Positions 1-8,734 of a DNA stretch of 64,000 nucleotides are shown piece by piece (within the stretch, counting starts at the first letter, position 1; every line of letters begins with the position of its first letter). The DNA is from Fistulifera solaris (Eukaryota; Bacillariophyta; Bacillariophyceae; Naviculales; Stauroneidaceae), in the NCBI GenBank assembly GCA_030295235.1, contig AP026123.1, positions 1,302,001 through 1,366,000 on the forward strand, given 5' to 3'. Below the pieces are notes generated by a model. The model saw nothing but the letters and a program-made list of their open reading frames with translations, searched no databases and was not told the DNA's origin. A program made the translations under genes and the position numbers.

Positions 1-2
1 AC

Positions 3-119
3 TTGCCATTTGAGGCCATCAAACCCAACGTACGACTGTTGACTCGCATCTTCAATCGAAACAAGGCGCGACGAGGACGACATTCTTCTGTTCTTATTTC
101 AGACTATATTTGCATGTAA
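3..119 (+). CDS. possible 3' end of a gene cut by the window edge
   Basis: Frame 3 is open from the left edge to a TAA at 117-119 and gives a 38-residue basic tail (ends SDYICM). The composition (many Arg, Lys, Asn) could be the C-terminus of a real protein, but there is no recognisable domain and the piece is too short to separate from chance. Confidence 0.25.
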   Translation: MPFEAIKPNVRLLTRIFNRNKARRGRHSSVLISDYICM

Positions 120-680
120 TTTAGACGCCAGAAAGAAGGTCGAAGTAGCGAAACGATTGATGAAGGTTGACGTCGTTTTGTTGGAAGTTTTGCAGGAGCG
201 AAAAAACGAGTGGATGGAATGTGTCATCGATCCGCTTTCCGCACATATGTCTCAAACAATAATATGATGTGAGGCACCGAGTGGCATTCATTTCACGTTT
301 CCTGCTTAACCGCGTGTGACGGTGTGACCAGTGACCAGTGACGGTACTGAGTACTGGAGAGACTAGGGACTAAAAAAGCGGTGAGCCACGAGCAACTAAG
401 CCTTACGAAAAGTAAGGCGTTGGCAGCTTAAGCTTTCTGTCGACTTAGCTCTTTTAAAGAAACAAGAACTTTCATTTGTAGTAATCTCGTAAATCTATCT
501 GACATTGACGTGTTTCAAAATCAGGAAAATTAAAGACAAGGTCTTTTTGTCATCAAGATTCCTTATTTTCTATTTCCGCAATCTGCTTTGTGTTTTCATC
601 AGCAATCGCTATGGGTTTTAGTTCGATAGTGATGTTCTCCGCTTCTTTATCATCAATCCCTCTATATCGTGTGTGCCCTT
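120..680. other. intergenic stretch, nothing recognised
   Basis: No convincing reading frame. It contains the imperfect direct repeat GTGACCAGTGACCAGTGACGG near 320-345 and AT-rich sequence toward 480-600. It is probably the 3' flank of the gene on the minus strand that ends at 681. Confidence 0.4.
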
Positions 681-1664
681 TTAGACAACTCCGTCCGGCT
701 TGTGGGTCAGTTCTATCCATAGCGACAAGAATCGATTCGAATTGTTTTGATTGTTTTCTTCATTGCCGGTGGGCTGCGGCGCACTGCTACGATGTTTACT
801 TGCTGGTGATCGGACTGTTTCAATCTTTTTCTCTTCGTTTGTATCCTCTTCCTCCATCACCAGCATGTTACGAATTGACATTTTCTTGTCGTTTTCATCA
901 GAATCATCGTCGGAATCATCGTCCATCTCTTGCGCCGGTTCGTCTCCTCTTAAAGGGTTAGTTCTCGAATTAAAGTACGGCGGTGGATGTTGACTCGGGT
1001 TTTCGTTGCCTGGTATTCGACGCTCGGAAAAGAGTCGCTTTCGCGATACGGGTGAGCGTGGTTGTGGCTCGTCTTGATCATCATTCACCAATGTACTATT
1101 CACGGGAAAGGATTCTGACGGCTGCGATGATAGCATTCCCCCTGTCTGCCTCGATTGAGTAATATATTGTTTCAGAAGGCGATGGTGATGGGTTGGATCT
1201 TGAAGTACTTTTGCTACATCTCCGCTGGGTGGCTTTCGGTGACGCAACAATTCCGCGGTCGATGCCAATTTCCAACTGTCCAAGACGCGCTTTACCTCCA
1301 CAGAATCATTGATGGAAGACGGTTTGCCTATGATCGCCATGCCGTGTCCACCAATGACGTCCAAAGTCCCGACGTGAAAGCAAATGGCGTGTTTATCCCG
1401 GGATACGCCCGACTGACCCGAGGCTACGATATTGCACTGTTTCATACTGACTAAGGTTCCCGTCCGCAATGTTCCATTCAATTCATCGTAGAAAACTTCT
1501 ACAAAGAATTTTTTATCCGACAAAGTGACAACGTTGCTGTTTGGTCGAATCGCAATCACTTGAACGACTTGCGAGGAACGGTCTTGTGGCTTTTTTTGCT
1601 TGTGATACAGCAAAGCTGACACGACACGTTCTTCGATCCACGGATCACTGAGTAAACTTGCCAT
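681..1664 (-). CDS. TPP1/ACD-like telomere OB-fold protein (candidate)
   Basis: An intronless frame of 327 aa. Residues about 7-106 follow the pattern of the TPP1/Est3 OB fold. A start motif DPWIEERVV resembles the PWIRELIL start of the human TPP1 OB fold. Then come a beta strand (VVQVIAI), a strand-turn-strand (VVTLSDKKFFVEVFY), a GTLVSMKQCNI strand like the GRLLLLQDCGV strand of TPP1, and a closing FHVGTLDVIG strand like YLQVDRFSLL. After residue 135 the chain is low in complexity: Ser/Pro/Asn-rich, with an acidic patch (DDDSDDDSDENDKK) near residues 248-261, as in the linker of shelterin proteins. In animals TPP1 links telomerase to POT1 at chromosome ends; in yeast Est3 is a telomerase subunit. 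Assignment rests on order and spacing of short motifs read by eye. It could be another OB-fold protein of the RPA/CST type. Confidence 0.5.
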   Translation of the reverse strand: MASLLSDPWIEERVVSALLYHKQKKPQDRSSQVVQVIAIRPNSNVVTLSDKKFFVEVFYDELNGTLRTGTLVSMKQCNIVASGQSGVSRDKHAICFHVGTLDVIGGHGMAIIGKPSSINDSVEVKRVLDSWKLASTAELLRHRKPPSGDVAKVLQDPTHHHRLLKQYITQSRQTGGMLSSQPSESFPVNSTLVNDDQDEPQPRSPVSRKRLFSERRIPGNENPSQHPPPYFNSRTNPLRGDEPAQEMDDDSDDDSDENDKKMSIRNMLVMEEEDTNEEKKIETVRSPASKHRSSAPQPTGNEENNQNNSNRFLSLWIELTHKPDGVV

Positions 1665-1791
1665 TCCTTTCTTTCTTTATTTCTACTTTAAATTGTTATC
1701 GCATTGTGGATTCAATGGTTGTTAATGCTGAGAAGTATTTTCTTTGCAAGCAGCTTTATCACTTGTTTCTCCACGAAATGCATTGCTGCAT

Positions 1792-1875
1792 GAAAGGACG
1801 TTTTTAAAAAATTCTGCCTCTCAGTACAAGTTTCTACGTAGAGCCTACGGCGAGGCAGAATTTTAACGTCGTTTC
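1792..1875. mobile_element. MITE-like foldback element, copy 1
   Basis: About 84 bp. The ends are inverted copies of GACGTTAAAATTCTGCCTC (left end slightly degenerate, GGACGTTTTTAAAAAATTC) around a 25-30 bp centre holding TTTCTACGTAGA. A second copy lies inverted at 52302-52382. The stem is nearly perfect, so the RNA would fold into a long hairpin. No target-site duplication is clear. It may be a small non-autonomous DNA transposon or a hairpin small-RNA source. Confidence 0.6.
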
Positions 1876-1910
1876 AGTAAAAAACTTACTACGTACTCCG
1901 TAGCATTTAA

Positions 1911-2625
1911 TCGCGATCGCGTACAACCTACACTTTACCATCATAGTGAAAATGACAGTCGACGATACGGATGCGTATCGACGCAAATAGTTGCGTTTCA
2001 AATGAAGATAATAGTTAGTTCATTTATTGGTATTTCCATTGTATTTCATTATAGACTTCGCGCTTTTGTTTGTGGACAACTTTGGTGCTCTCATTGCTCA
2101 TTGCTTCGGTGGCGTTTCAAGTGACTGAAATTTAGTCGCGATCGCGTAGAACCTACACTTTACCACCATAGTGAAAATGGCAGTCGACGATACGGATGCT
2201 TTTCGACGCAAATAGTTGCGTTTCAAATGATGGTGATAGTTAGGCCATATAGTGGTAGTTCCATGGCATTTGAATATAGACTTCGCGCTTTTGTTTGTGG
2301 ACAACTTTGATGCTCTCATTGCTCATTGCTTCGGTGGCGTTTCATGTGACTGAAATTTAGTCGCGATCGCGTAGAACCTACACTTTACCATCATAGTGAA
2401 AATGACAGTCGACGATACGGATGCTTTTCGACGCAAATAGTTGCGTTTCAAATGAAGATGATAGTTAGATCATATAGTGGTATATTCGCGCTTTTGTTTG
2501 TGGACAACTTTGGTGCTCTCATTGCTCATTGCATCGGTGGCGTTTCAAGTTACTGAAATTTAGTCGCGATCGTGTACAACCGACACTTTACCATTATAGT
2601 GGAAAATGGTAGTCGAACTTGCCGA
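1911..2625. repeat. tandem repeat of about 225 bp, four copies
   Basis: The core TCGCGATCGCGTAGAACC recurs at 1911, 2136, 2361 and 2574 (the last as TCGCGATCGTGTACAACC), so the spacing is 225, 225 and 213 bp. Each unit continues with an ACACTTTACCA.CATAGTGAAAAT block, CAGTCGACGATACGG and TTTTCGACGCAAATAG. The same landmarks, more diverged, appear in the repeats at 4890-5450 and 62810-63560. Nothing in it looks coding. Confidence 0.8.
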
Positions 2626-2805
2626 AAAAGCTGGTCCAGAATTTCTGGATCACAACAGATTTTTGGATGAACATGCACCAATATAAAGGGAGAAGGGAAC
2701 CCGGAGCTTTCGCACACTCAGTTTTCTCGTTTGTTGATCGATTGAACATTGTTGAACACGAGAGCATACGCGAAAAGTATGCCAAACAAACAATCAACTA
2801 CAAAC

Positions 2806-3237
2806 ATGAAAGCGTTTATTTCACTGGTGTTGTCGCTTTTCGCATTTTTCTTGGTGAGCGACATTTGCGCACTCAGCTTGTCGAAAACGTCACGACGATC
2901 GTTTTTAGGGTGGACGACGACAGCCGTCGTTTTTTCAACAGCCAATAAACCCGCAATGGCAGAGGCCGATTGTTTTACGGATTGTTTCAAGAACTGCCGA
3001 ACGATTGCGCCGAAAGATCTTACGTATTGTCAGGAAAACTGCAAAGGATATTGTGATCAAACGGATCGGAACGATGGTTTGTCGGGTTCTGTTTCATCCA
3101 GTGGGGGAGAAGTCGGCATTTTGGGAGGGACCTTCGGTACAGGAACCGTAGTGAAGGGCGAAGATAAGCCGCCTTCTATCGCTTTGCCCGGTTTGGACTT
3201 TACAAAAGGTGCCGGTAAAAAGCTAATTGGCTATTGA
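2806..3237 (+). CDS. small thylakoid-lumen-type protein with paired CX3CX3C motifs
   Basis: I chose ATG 2806 (143 aa) because a hydrophobic signal segment starts right after it (residues 3-22). It is followed by a second, twin-arginine leader, TSRRSFLG at 29-35, a hydrophobic stretch and an AMA cleavage site at 50-52. That layout is typical of a plastid protein moved on into the thylakoid lumen by the Tat route. The mature part has Cys56-Cys60-Cys64 and Cys75-Cys79-Cys83, two CX3CX3C motifs facing each other as in a helical hairpin. A Gly/Ser-rich tail follows. The spacing suggests two or three disulfides or a metal site. I do not recognise the family. It sits just downstream of the 225-bp repeat array and converges with the sulfotransferase-like gene. 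Confidence 0.7.
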   Translation: MKAFISLVLSLFAFFLVSDICALSLSKTSRRSFLGWTTTAVVFSTANKPAMAEADCFTDCFKNCRTIAPKDLTYCQENCKGYCDQTDRNDGLSGSVSSSGGEVGILGGTFGTGTVVKGEDKPPSIALPGLDFTKGAGKKLIGY

Positions 3238-3328
3238 TCTGTTTCGAATGTGTTTACGAAATCACTGTGCTGTAGCGCTAACCTCGCAAGGCAATTTCTT
3301 TAGACATTTTGTAAAAAGAATAACAAAG

Positions 3329-4534
3329 TTAGCGGTAGCCGAGTAAGCGCTCCATGTGTACATCCATATTTGATTCGATCCATTCCTTCAGTCCTTTCGG
3401 AACGACCCGTTGCCCCATTCGCTCCGGCTGAGGACCGGTGGGCTTGCATTGTTGGGGTAAAGTCCCCTGCATTCCTGCTACTTGTGATACTTGCTCCATT
3501 AAAAACTGTGTTCCTTTTTCGAGCAGGTCTTCGTAACGAACCAGGACAAAGCCGCCGATACTGAACAGGGAAGGTAAATGGAGAACGTGATTGGCTATTT
3601 TGTCGGCGCGCAATTCGAGGATATTTTGATAAGCAGTCCCTGAACCATCGTTTTTCAGTTCATATACCGGATACATAGAACGTAGCATATCACCCGGCAA
3701 TTCTTCCAACGTTGAATTCAATGTACAGGGAACGACATCATCGTAGCGAAACAAACTTTGACAGAGTCTTTCTAATCTCAACGCTGGATTAGCTGCCATA
3801 TGTTTGAATAGTTCTCTGTCGCTTTTCGGGCGTGGCATGGTCCACGGTCGTGATACAAAGTCAGCCCAAGGTAACGGAGTCACCTCATTATTATGAATGC
3901 TAGCCACATGCGCCGGGCTGTGATACGGCATCTCGTTCATAGCCGACACCCAGTCCACTGGATCTCTTACAATCACAACAATAATGTGGCGCAGAAAGTC
4001 ACCCCCGTATTGCAAAGGTTGAAAGAAGTGTTTGGATCGAATGAAATCTCGATGAATTCTTTTGATATAAGGAGCCGATTCGGGCGCGTTGGAAAAACAC
4101 TGTTGCAGATCTTTTGTAATCCACTTGGTTCCCGAATGTCTTTCTCCGATGATGTGAACTTCAAACGGTTCTTCGTTTCCCGTGTCATCTTCGGCAAAGA
4201 AGCGACCCGTCAAACATTTTTGTACCGAATCCCAGGTGTTGATCCCTGAGTTCCGACAATCGGCATTCATGGGCCGTCGCAATTGAGGTGGCATACAGTC
4301 CTGAATATCGTGCCACGATTTCAACCGTTTACAGGATATACGTTGTTGACGTTGTTTGAAGTCTTCGATCATGGCTTCGCGATTGATGTATGCACTCTTG
4401 GTCTCTCTGACCAACCGCAGAGTCGTCAAGGTCGAGAGACTGATGCCCATTGTTGTCGCGAGGATGAGCGCATTCTTGAGGGAAAGACAGGGCCTTTCGC
4501 TGCTGGGCAACCTCCTTTTCTTTCGGCTATTCAT
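3329..4534 (-). CDS. sulfotransferase-like type II membrane protein
   Basis: An intronless frame of 401 aa. A short basic cytosolic tail (residues 1-19) precedes one membrane span at about 21-40, so the catalytic part would lie in the Golgi lumen. The 5'-phosphosulfate loop is IIGERHSGTKWIT (128-140), matching the hydrophobic-x-R-x-x-S/G-T-T/K-W pattern of PAPS-dependent sulfotransferases. The 3'-phosphate site is VIVRDPVDWVSAMNEM (187-202), with Arg190 and a serine in place. Several Cys (68, 80, 93, 107) suggest lumenal disulfides. The substrate, probably a carbohydrate, cannot be read from sequence. It converges with the small Cys protein, the two stops being only about 90 bp apart. Confidence 0.8.
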   Translation of the reverse strand: MNSRKKRRLPSSERPCLSLKNALILATTMGISLSTLTTLRLVRETKSAYINREAMIEDFKQRQQRISCKRLKSWHDIQDCMPPQLRRPMNADCRNSGINTWDSVQKCLTGRFFAEDDTGNEEPFEVHIIGERHSGTKWITKDLQQCFSNAPESAPYIKRIHRDFIRSKHFFQPLQYGGDFLRHIIVVIVRDPVDWVSAMNEMPYHSPAHVASIHNNEVTPLPWADFVSRPWTMPRPKSDRELFKHMAANPALRLERLCQSLFRYDDVVPCTLNSTLEELPGDMLRSMYPVYELKNDGSGTAYQNILELRADKIANHVLHLPSLFSIGGFVLVRYEDLLEKGTQFLMEQVSQVAGMQGTLPQQCKPTGPQPERMGQRVVPKGLKEWIESNMDVHMERLLGYR

Positions 4535-5522
4535 CGGTGGCGCGAAGAATTGTAATGGGGACCAGCCATTCTTTGTCTACATGAAACTCTTTCAGTGGAG
4601 GGAAAGTTTAGTTGTCGGTTGTGGCTTTTTTCTTTCTTTATTATGGTCATTTATTATTTGTTGGCGCGCGCGGTCATAATAACCATCTCCGACTCCAAGG
4701 CAATGCAGTCCCGGAATCAGTTCCTCCGTCATGAGTCATGAGTAAATGCGTCGGCAACAAAAATGATTGTTAACTACCGCCTTATTTAGAGGCGGAAAAG
4801 TGATTGATTGTGACACTAAATTTCTAGAATAGGTGAATTAATTTATTGATCCCAAGGCAATCCTTGATTGATCCTAGCAAACAGAGAATGTTGGTGACTC
4901 GTGACTGAAACGCAATCGCGGTCTCCCAGAACCGTATCACTTTGTGCCAATAGTAAATACGAAAGACAACGTTTCGCAAGGCTCTTCGACGTAAAATAAT
5001 ACCATGATGGGTAACGAAAAGGCTGCTGAAGCCTATTTCATTGCAACAACGACAAGTGGAGCTCAAGAAATTTGCGGAACGAGCGAATCTTAGGCAGCGT
5101 TGTCGCTCGACCGTATCTGGTTTTATCTACTGAAAAGCAGTCGTGGCGAAATACGGACAACACTTTGCGGTCCAGAGTAGATTAAGGCAGACAGCGTTTC
5201 GCAGTCTTTTCGACGTACAAAGATCAAGGTGTTCAATTCAAACGCTGGTGAAGATTATTGCATTGTCACAATGACAAATGGAGCTCAAGAAAATCTGCGG
5301 ATCGAACGAATTGCAGGTACTGTAACATTGTCGCTGGAAATAATATTGATTCATGACTGAATTGCAGTCTTGGATAAGGTGAGAGACACTTTGGCCTATA
5401 GTAGATACGATTGACGTTATCGTGCAGCAAGCAGAAATTCTGGATATTTACCGTAACTAACTTGCCGCTTTCATCCAAGCGAACGTATAACACTTTTTCG
5501 GACATTTGGAGCAAATAATGAA
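4535..5522. repeat. intergenic region with diverged dispersed repeats
   Basis: From about 4890 to 5450 there are two to three diverged copies of a unit of about 200 bp. The landmarks are GACTGAAA..GCAGTC or CGCAATCGCGG, an ..ACTTTG..CAATAGTAAATA block, TTTCG.A.GCTCTTCGACGTA, and ATTGCA..AC.ACGACAA.TGGAGCTCAAGAAA (near 5040, 5270). The same unit is present at 62810-63560. The rest, 4535-4890, shows nothing beyond the sulfotransferase upstream region. Confidence 0.65.
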
Positions 5523-5582
5523 ATGATAACAAATCTTGAACAGAGCAAGATCTGGGTCCACGCATTACGCTTTGTCAAAAAA

Positions 5583-6484
5583 ATGCCGGCTCGAAACGAG
5601 TCGATTGCTTCAGAAGTCGTAGCAGCCGCTTTGGCGGGTGCTATATCCGCCACAGTTCTTTATCCTCTCGAAATCGTCAAGACCAATTTGGTGGCCAAAG
5701 ATGATTCGTCTGCGGAGGACAAGGATGATAATAATGGGATGATTGCAACGGCGCAGGCTTTGTACAAGGAAGGAGGCGTTGCGCGGTTCTTTCGCGGGGT
5801 GCAATTTTCTGCTGTGCAGAGTTCGGTCGAGAAGGCTCTCTACTTCTTTTCGTACACCTGCCTAAAACAAGTTCACAGCACATTTTCAGGCGGAGCTAAC
5901 ATGAGCACATTGACCAATCTCATTTTCGGATATGCTGCGGAGTGGTCCCATTTACCTGTCACCTTACCTATCGATTCCATCACGACCGCAATCCAGACGT
6001 CGTCGAAAGGTGATGGAACCTTTCAAGTTTTAATGGCAATGCTTTCCTCGAAAAACCAGAAATACTACAACGCAATATCGGCTTACTATCTGCTGTGCCT
6101 TAAACCCGCTCTACAGTACACAGTTTATGAACAGGTCAAAACTGTGTGGCTCCGATCCAAGTCACGCAAGGCGCTAACAGCTGTCGAAGCTTTTGCTTTA
6201 GGGATGGTTGCCAGAACAGTAGCGACGATATTAGCTTTCCCTTTTTGAGAGCTAAAGTCTTACTGCAGACCCAACACCGTCAGCACAACGACACCATAGT
6301 AGATACTCCGCCGAAAACGACCACCAGAATACTAAACGAACAATGGAATCGCGCCGGTCTCGCGGGTCTCTATCAGGGTCTGTCGCCGGAACTGGCTCGT
6401 GGCGTCTTGAGTGCTGCTCTAATGCTGATGATCAAGGAACGAATTGCTGAAAAGGTGCAACATGCATTCTCTACGAAATCATAG
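5583..6484 (+). CDS. mitochondrial-carrier-family protein, peroxisomal adenine nucleotide carrier type
   Basis: A carrier of about 300 aa. The first repeat holds the signature PLEIVKT. The second has LPVTLPIDSITTAIQT with a weakened signature. The third has AFPFLRAKVLLQTQ. The stretch LCLKPALQYTVYEQVK matches the N/K-PA-IQY-Y-E/D pattern of PMP34/PNC carriers, which exchange ATP and AMP across the peroxisome membrane. ATG 5583 has A at -3; an in-frame ATG at 5523 is possible. The frame changes at the T5 run 6242-6246: frame 1 stops at once (TGA 6246-6248), while the next frame continues without loss through LRAKVLLQTQ to a stop at 6482-6484. One more T restores the family length, so a sequencing slip is most likely. 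Confidence 0.75.
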
Positions 6485-6719
6485 TATTCTGCATTTGAAT
6501 TCATGAGGTGATGGCACTGAACTTCCCTTTGCTGCTGTTGTTATCCGGGTTTCTGTGGTTATGCGTTTGAAATGCCACTAGACCCCTACGACGTAAGAAC
6601 ACTTGTAGTGTTGGCGCACGCGAGAAGGGGGTCAAAGCTGTGAAGAATTGTATTTATTAATGAGATGAAAACAGAACCTTATGAAATTAGGCTACGGAAA
6701 ACAAAAAGGCGGATGGCAA

Positions 6720-7418
6720 TCAAAGCTGCGATGTCTGTAGGCTTTGTCGAATGACAGACCGGGTCTTTCCTTGAATATCGTGTCGGCTTTGGTGAAGGCG
6801 ACGGCTAAAAAGTTCTTTCCGAATGTGGGGGCAGTGGCCAAGCTCGGACCATGCCTTGCGAAACGATAGTAGCTGAAGCTTTTTCACCGGAACAGGCTTC
6901 ACTCTGGGAAGTGGAAAGGACGTCTTCTCGGAAGAGCACGATGCAACGCGCGAAACAATTGCAGCATTTGAAATGTTCGGACCGGCACAAGATAATTGCT
7001 GTCTAAGTTGAGCTCGGTGTGCTTGGGTGGTGTTGTTGAGCTGTGAAAAGTGTGATGTCCTTGGTACAATGTGGTCAAGATCACCCCCGTCGGGAAGTAT
7101 TGGGCCGTAGCGGTGCATTTGAGTGTTGTTTGCTGGGGTGTCGTATTTCAATTCTTCGACAGAAGCCAGTGGTAGATAGCCAGATTGCTTCAAGCGTTGC
7201 TTCTCAATCAAGCGTTGAAGCAATAAATACCTCTCAGCCGTGGCACGAGATGTAGAACCGATGTCTGGGAATGCTTGTCGGCTTTGCAAGGCGAGTAAAG
7301 AGCCTTGAACGAGTTCTCTCGATCTCACCACTTCCTCGCTCATCAACGCGCTTCGCTGCAGCTGACTTGCTTCAATCATGCGGAGCTGTTCCAAGAGGTA
7401 ACTCTGCGGATCATTCAT
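6720..7418 (-). CDS. hypothetical protein, Gln/Ser/Leu-rich
   Basis: An open frame of 232 aa from ATG 7418, with no intron signs. The N-terminal 90 residues look helical and Gln/Leu/Arg-rich (SYLLEQLRMIEASQLQRSA, YLLLQRLIEKQRLKQ), suggesting a coiled coil. The C-terminal half is basic and irregular. No domain is recognised. The composition is more even than that of shadow frames here, but conservation cannot be judged. It converges with the carrier gene. Confidence 0.45.
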   Translation of the reverse strand: MNDPQSYLLEQLRMIEASQLQRSALMSEEVVRSRELVQGSLLALQSRQAFPDIGSTSRATAERYLLLQRLIEKQRLKQSGYLPLASVEELKYDTPANNTQMHRYGPILPDGGDLDHIVPRTSHFSQLNNTTQAHRAQLRQQLSCAGPNISNAAIVSRVASCSSEKTSFPLPRVKPVPVKKLQLLSFRKAWSELGHCPHIRKELFSRRLHQSRHDIQGKTRSVIRQSLQTSQL

Positions 7419-8734
7419 TTCTAATGAGCTTGTTATGTTTAAAGGAAGGAAGAAACTGAAGTAGATAACAGAATCACCGATAAGATGAGCAAAATAAACT
7501 TTATGGAAGATTGTAAAGGCAATAAAGCCATTGCCACGCCGCTGATGACACGCTAACTTGCACGTTACTCAGAAGGTCAGAAGTTGCAGCAGGCCATTTT
7601 GGAGAAGAACGGCGGGGAACGTCGATGACCGCAGAAGTCGGTTTAGGGAAAAAAGCAAACGTTTTTCCAAGTTTAAGAAACGACCTTGAACTTTCTCTGG
7701 CGTCTTGCTGACCTAGCAGTAGCGCAATAAGTACTAATTTTGACGATAAAGTTCTACTTTGGGATCATATATTAATTGTCCGAGATTTTCGTATTAATGT
7801 CCGTCGGTTGCTATTTGCTATACATACGTTGCGCTTGGACTTAAAGAGCCAATAGAAAAAACAGTCATTGATAGTCCTATAGCTACAGAAGGTAAAATAC
7901 GGAGTCGGTACTGTTTTGTACGATTTTAACGATTAACGCTTATCTGGCCGTTGAGTAGTAATTTTCGAAGTATCCACCGCAAAGTAAGAACCAGGACTAC
8001 AAGTAGAGTTCTTCAAATCTTTAAAGAGTTGTTGGTTGTTGAAGAAATTGAACATTGAACCATGAAAACAGTCTACAATTTATACAGTAGTAAACTTATT
8101 GTTCTTGGTGTGGAGTGTAGACCGTATTGTTAACCGTGAAACTCATAAGTAGTAACCGACGTCTGATGTGACATGACGACGTTTTCATTTCTAAATCTAT
8201 CAAAAAGCTCCAAAAGATCTCGACTGGATCTCTTTGAGACAAAAAAAACCGTTCTGCCGCTCATCTTTAGATCATGGAGCGAATCATCACCTTGGATTGC
8301 TGAATGGTAATGTTTCATGGTATTCTTTACTGGTTGTTTAGATTACCGTGCACTTCAAACTGAACTGGCGTGTGTGGACTCTCAAGTCGATGCAATCCCG
8401 ACTCCCTCAAATTATTCCCAGTCCAGAAATTCGTCGACGGCAATAATTCTAATGAACTATTACGCCATCTTAATCTAAAACGGTTAAGGATCGTGAACGA
8501 AAATGAGTTTTCTTTCCGTGGTTAGAAAAGTCGACAGCCGATTCAGGTTCATTCAGGTTGAGGCACCTGTGTCTGTCTGTGGTCGGTCGATCGATCCATT
8601 GTCGAGTGCGGATGGTGCGCAGCTTTATTTTTGAAAAGAAAGGCACGCGAAAAATGAACTAAAGATAATCGAGCCTCGAGCATTGCAAGAATAATCACTT
8701 CTATTCCATCTTTTATCACAGCTGTTATCACAGC
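7419..8734. other. intergenic region of 1.3 kb, nothing recognised
   Basis: No frame longer than about 85 codons looks real, and I see no repeat. It is AT-rich between 7740 and 8130. It must contain the two divergent promoters of the unknown minus-strand gene and of CCT8. Confidence 0.5.
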
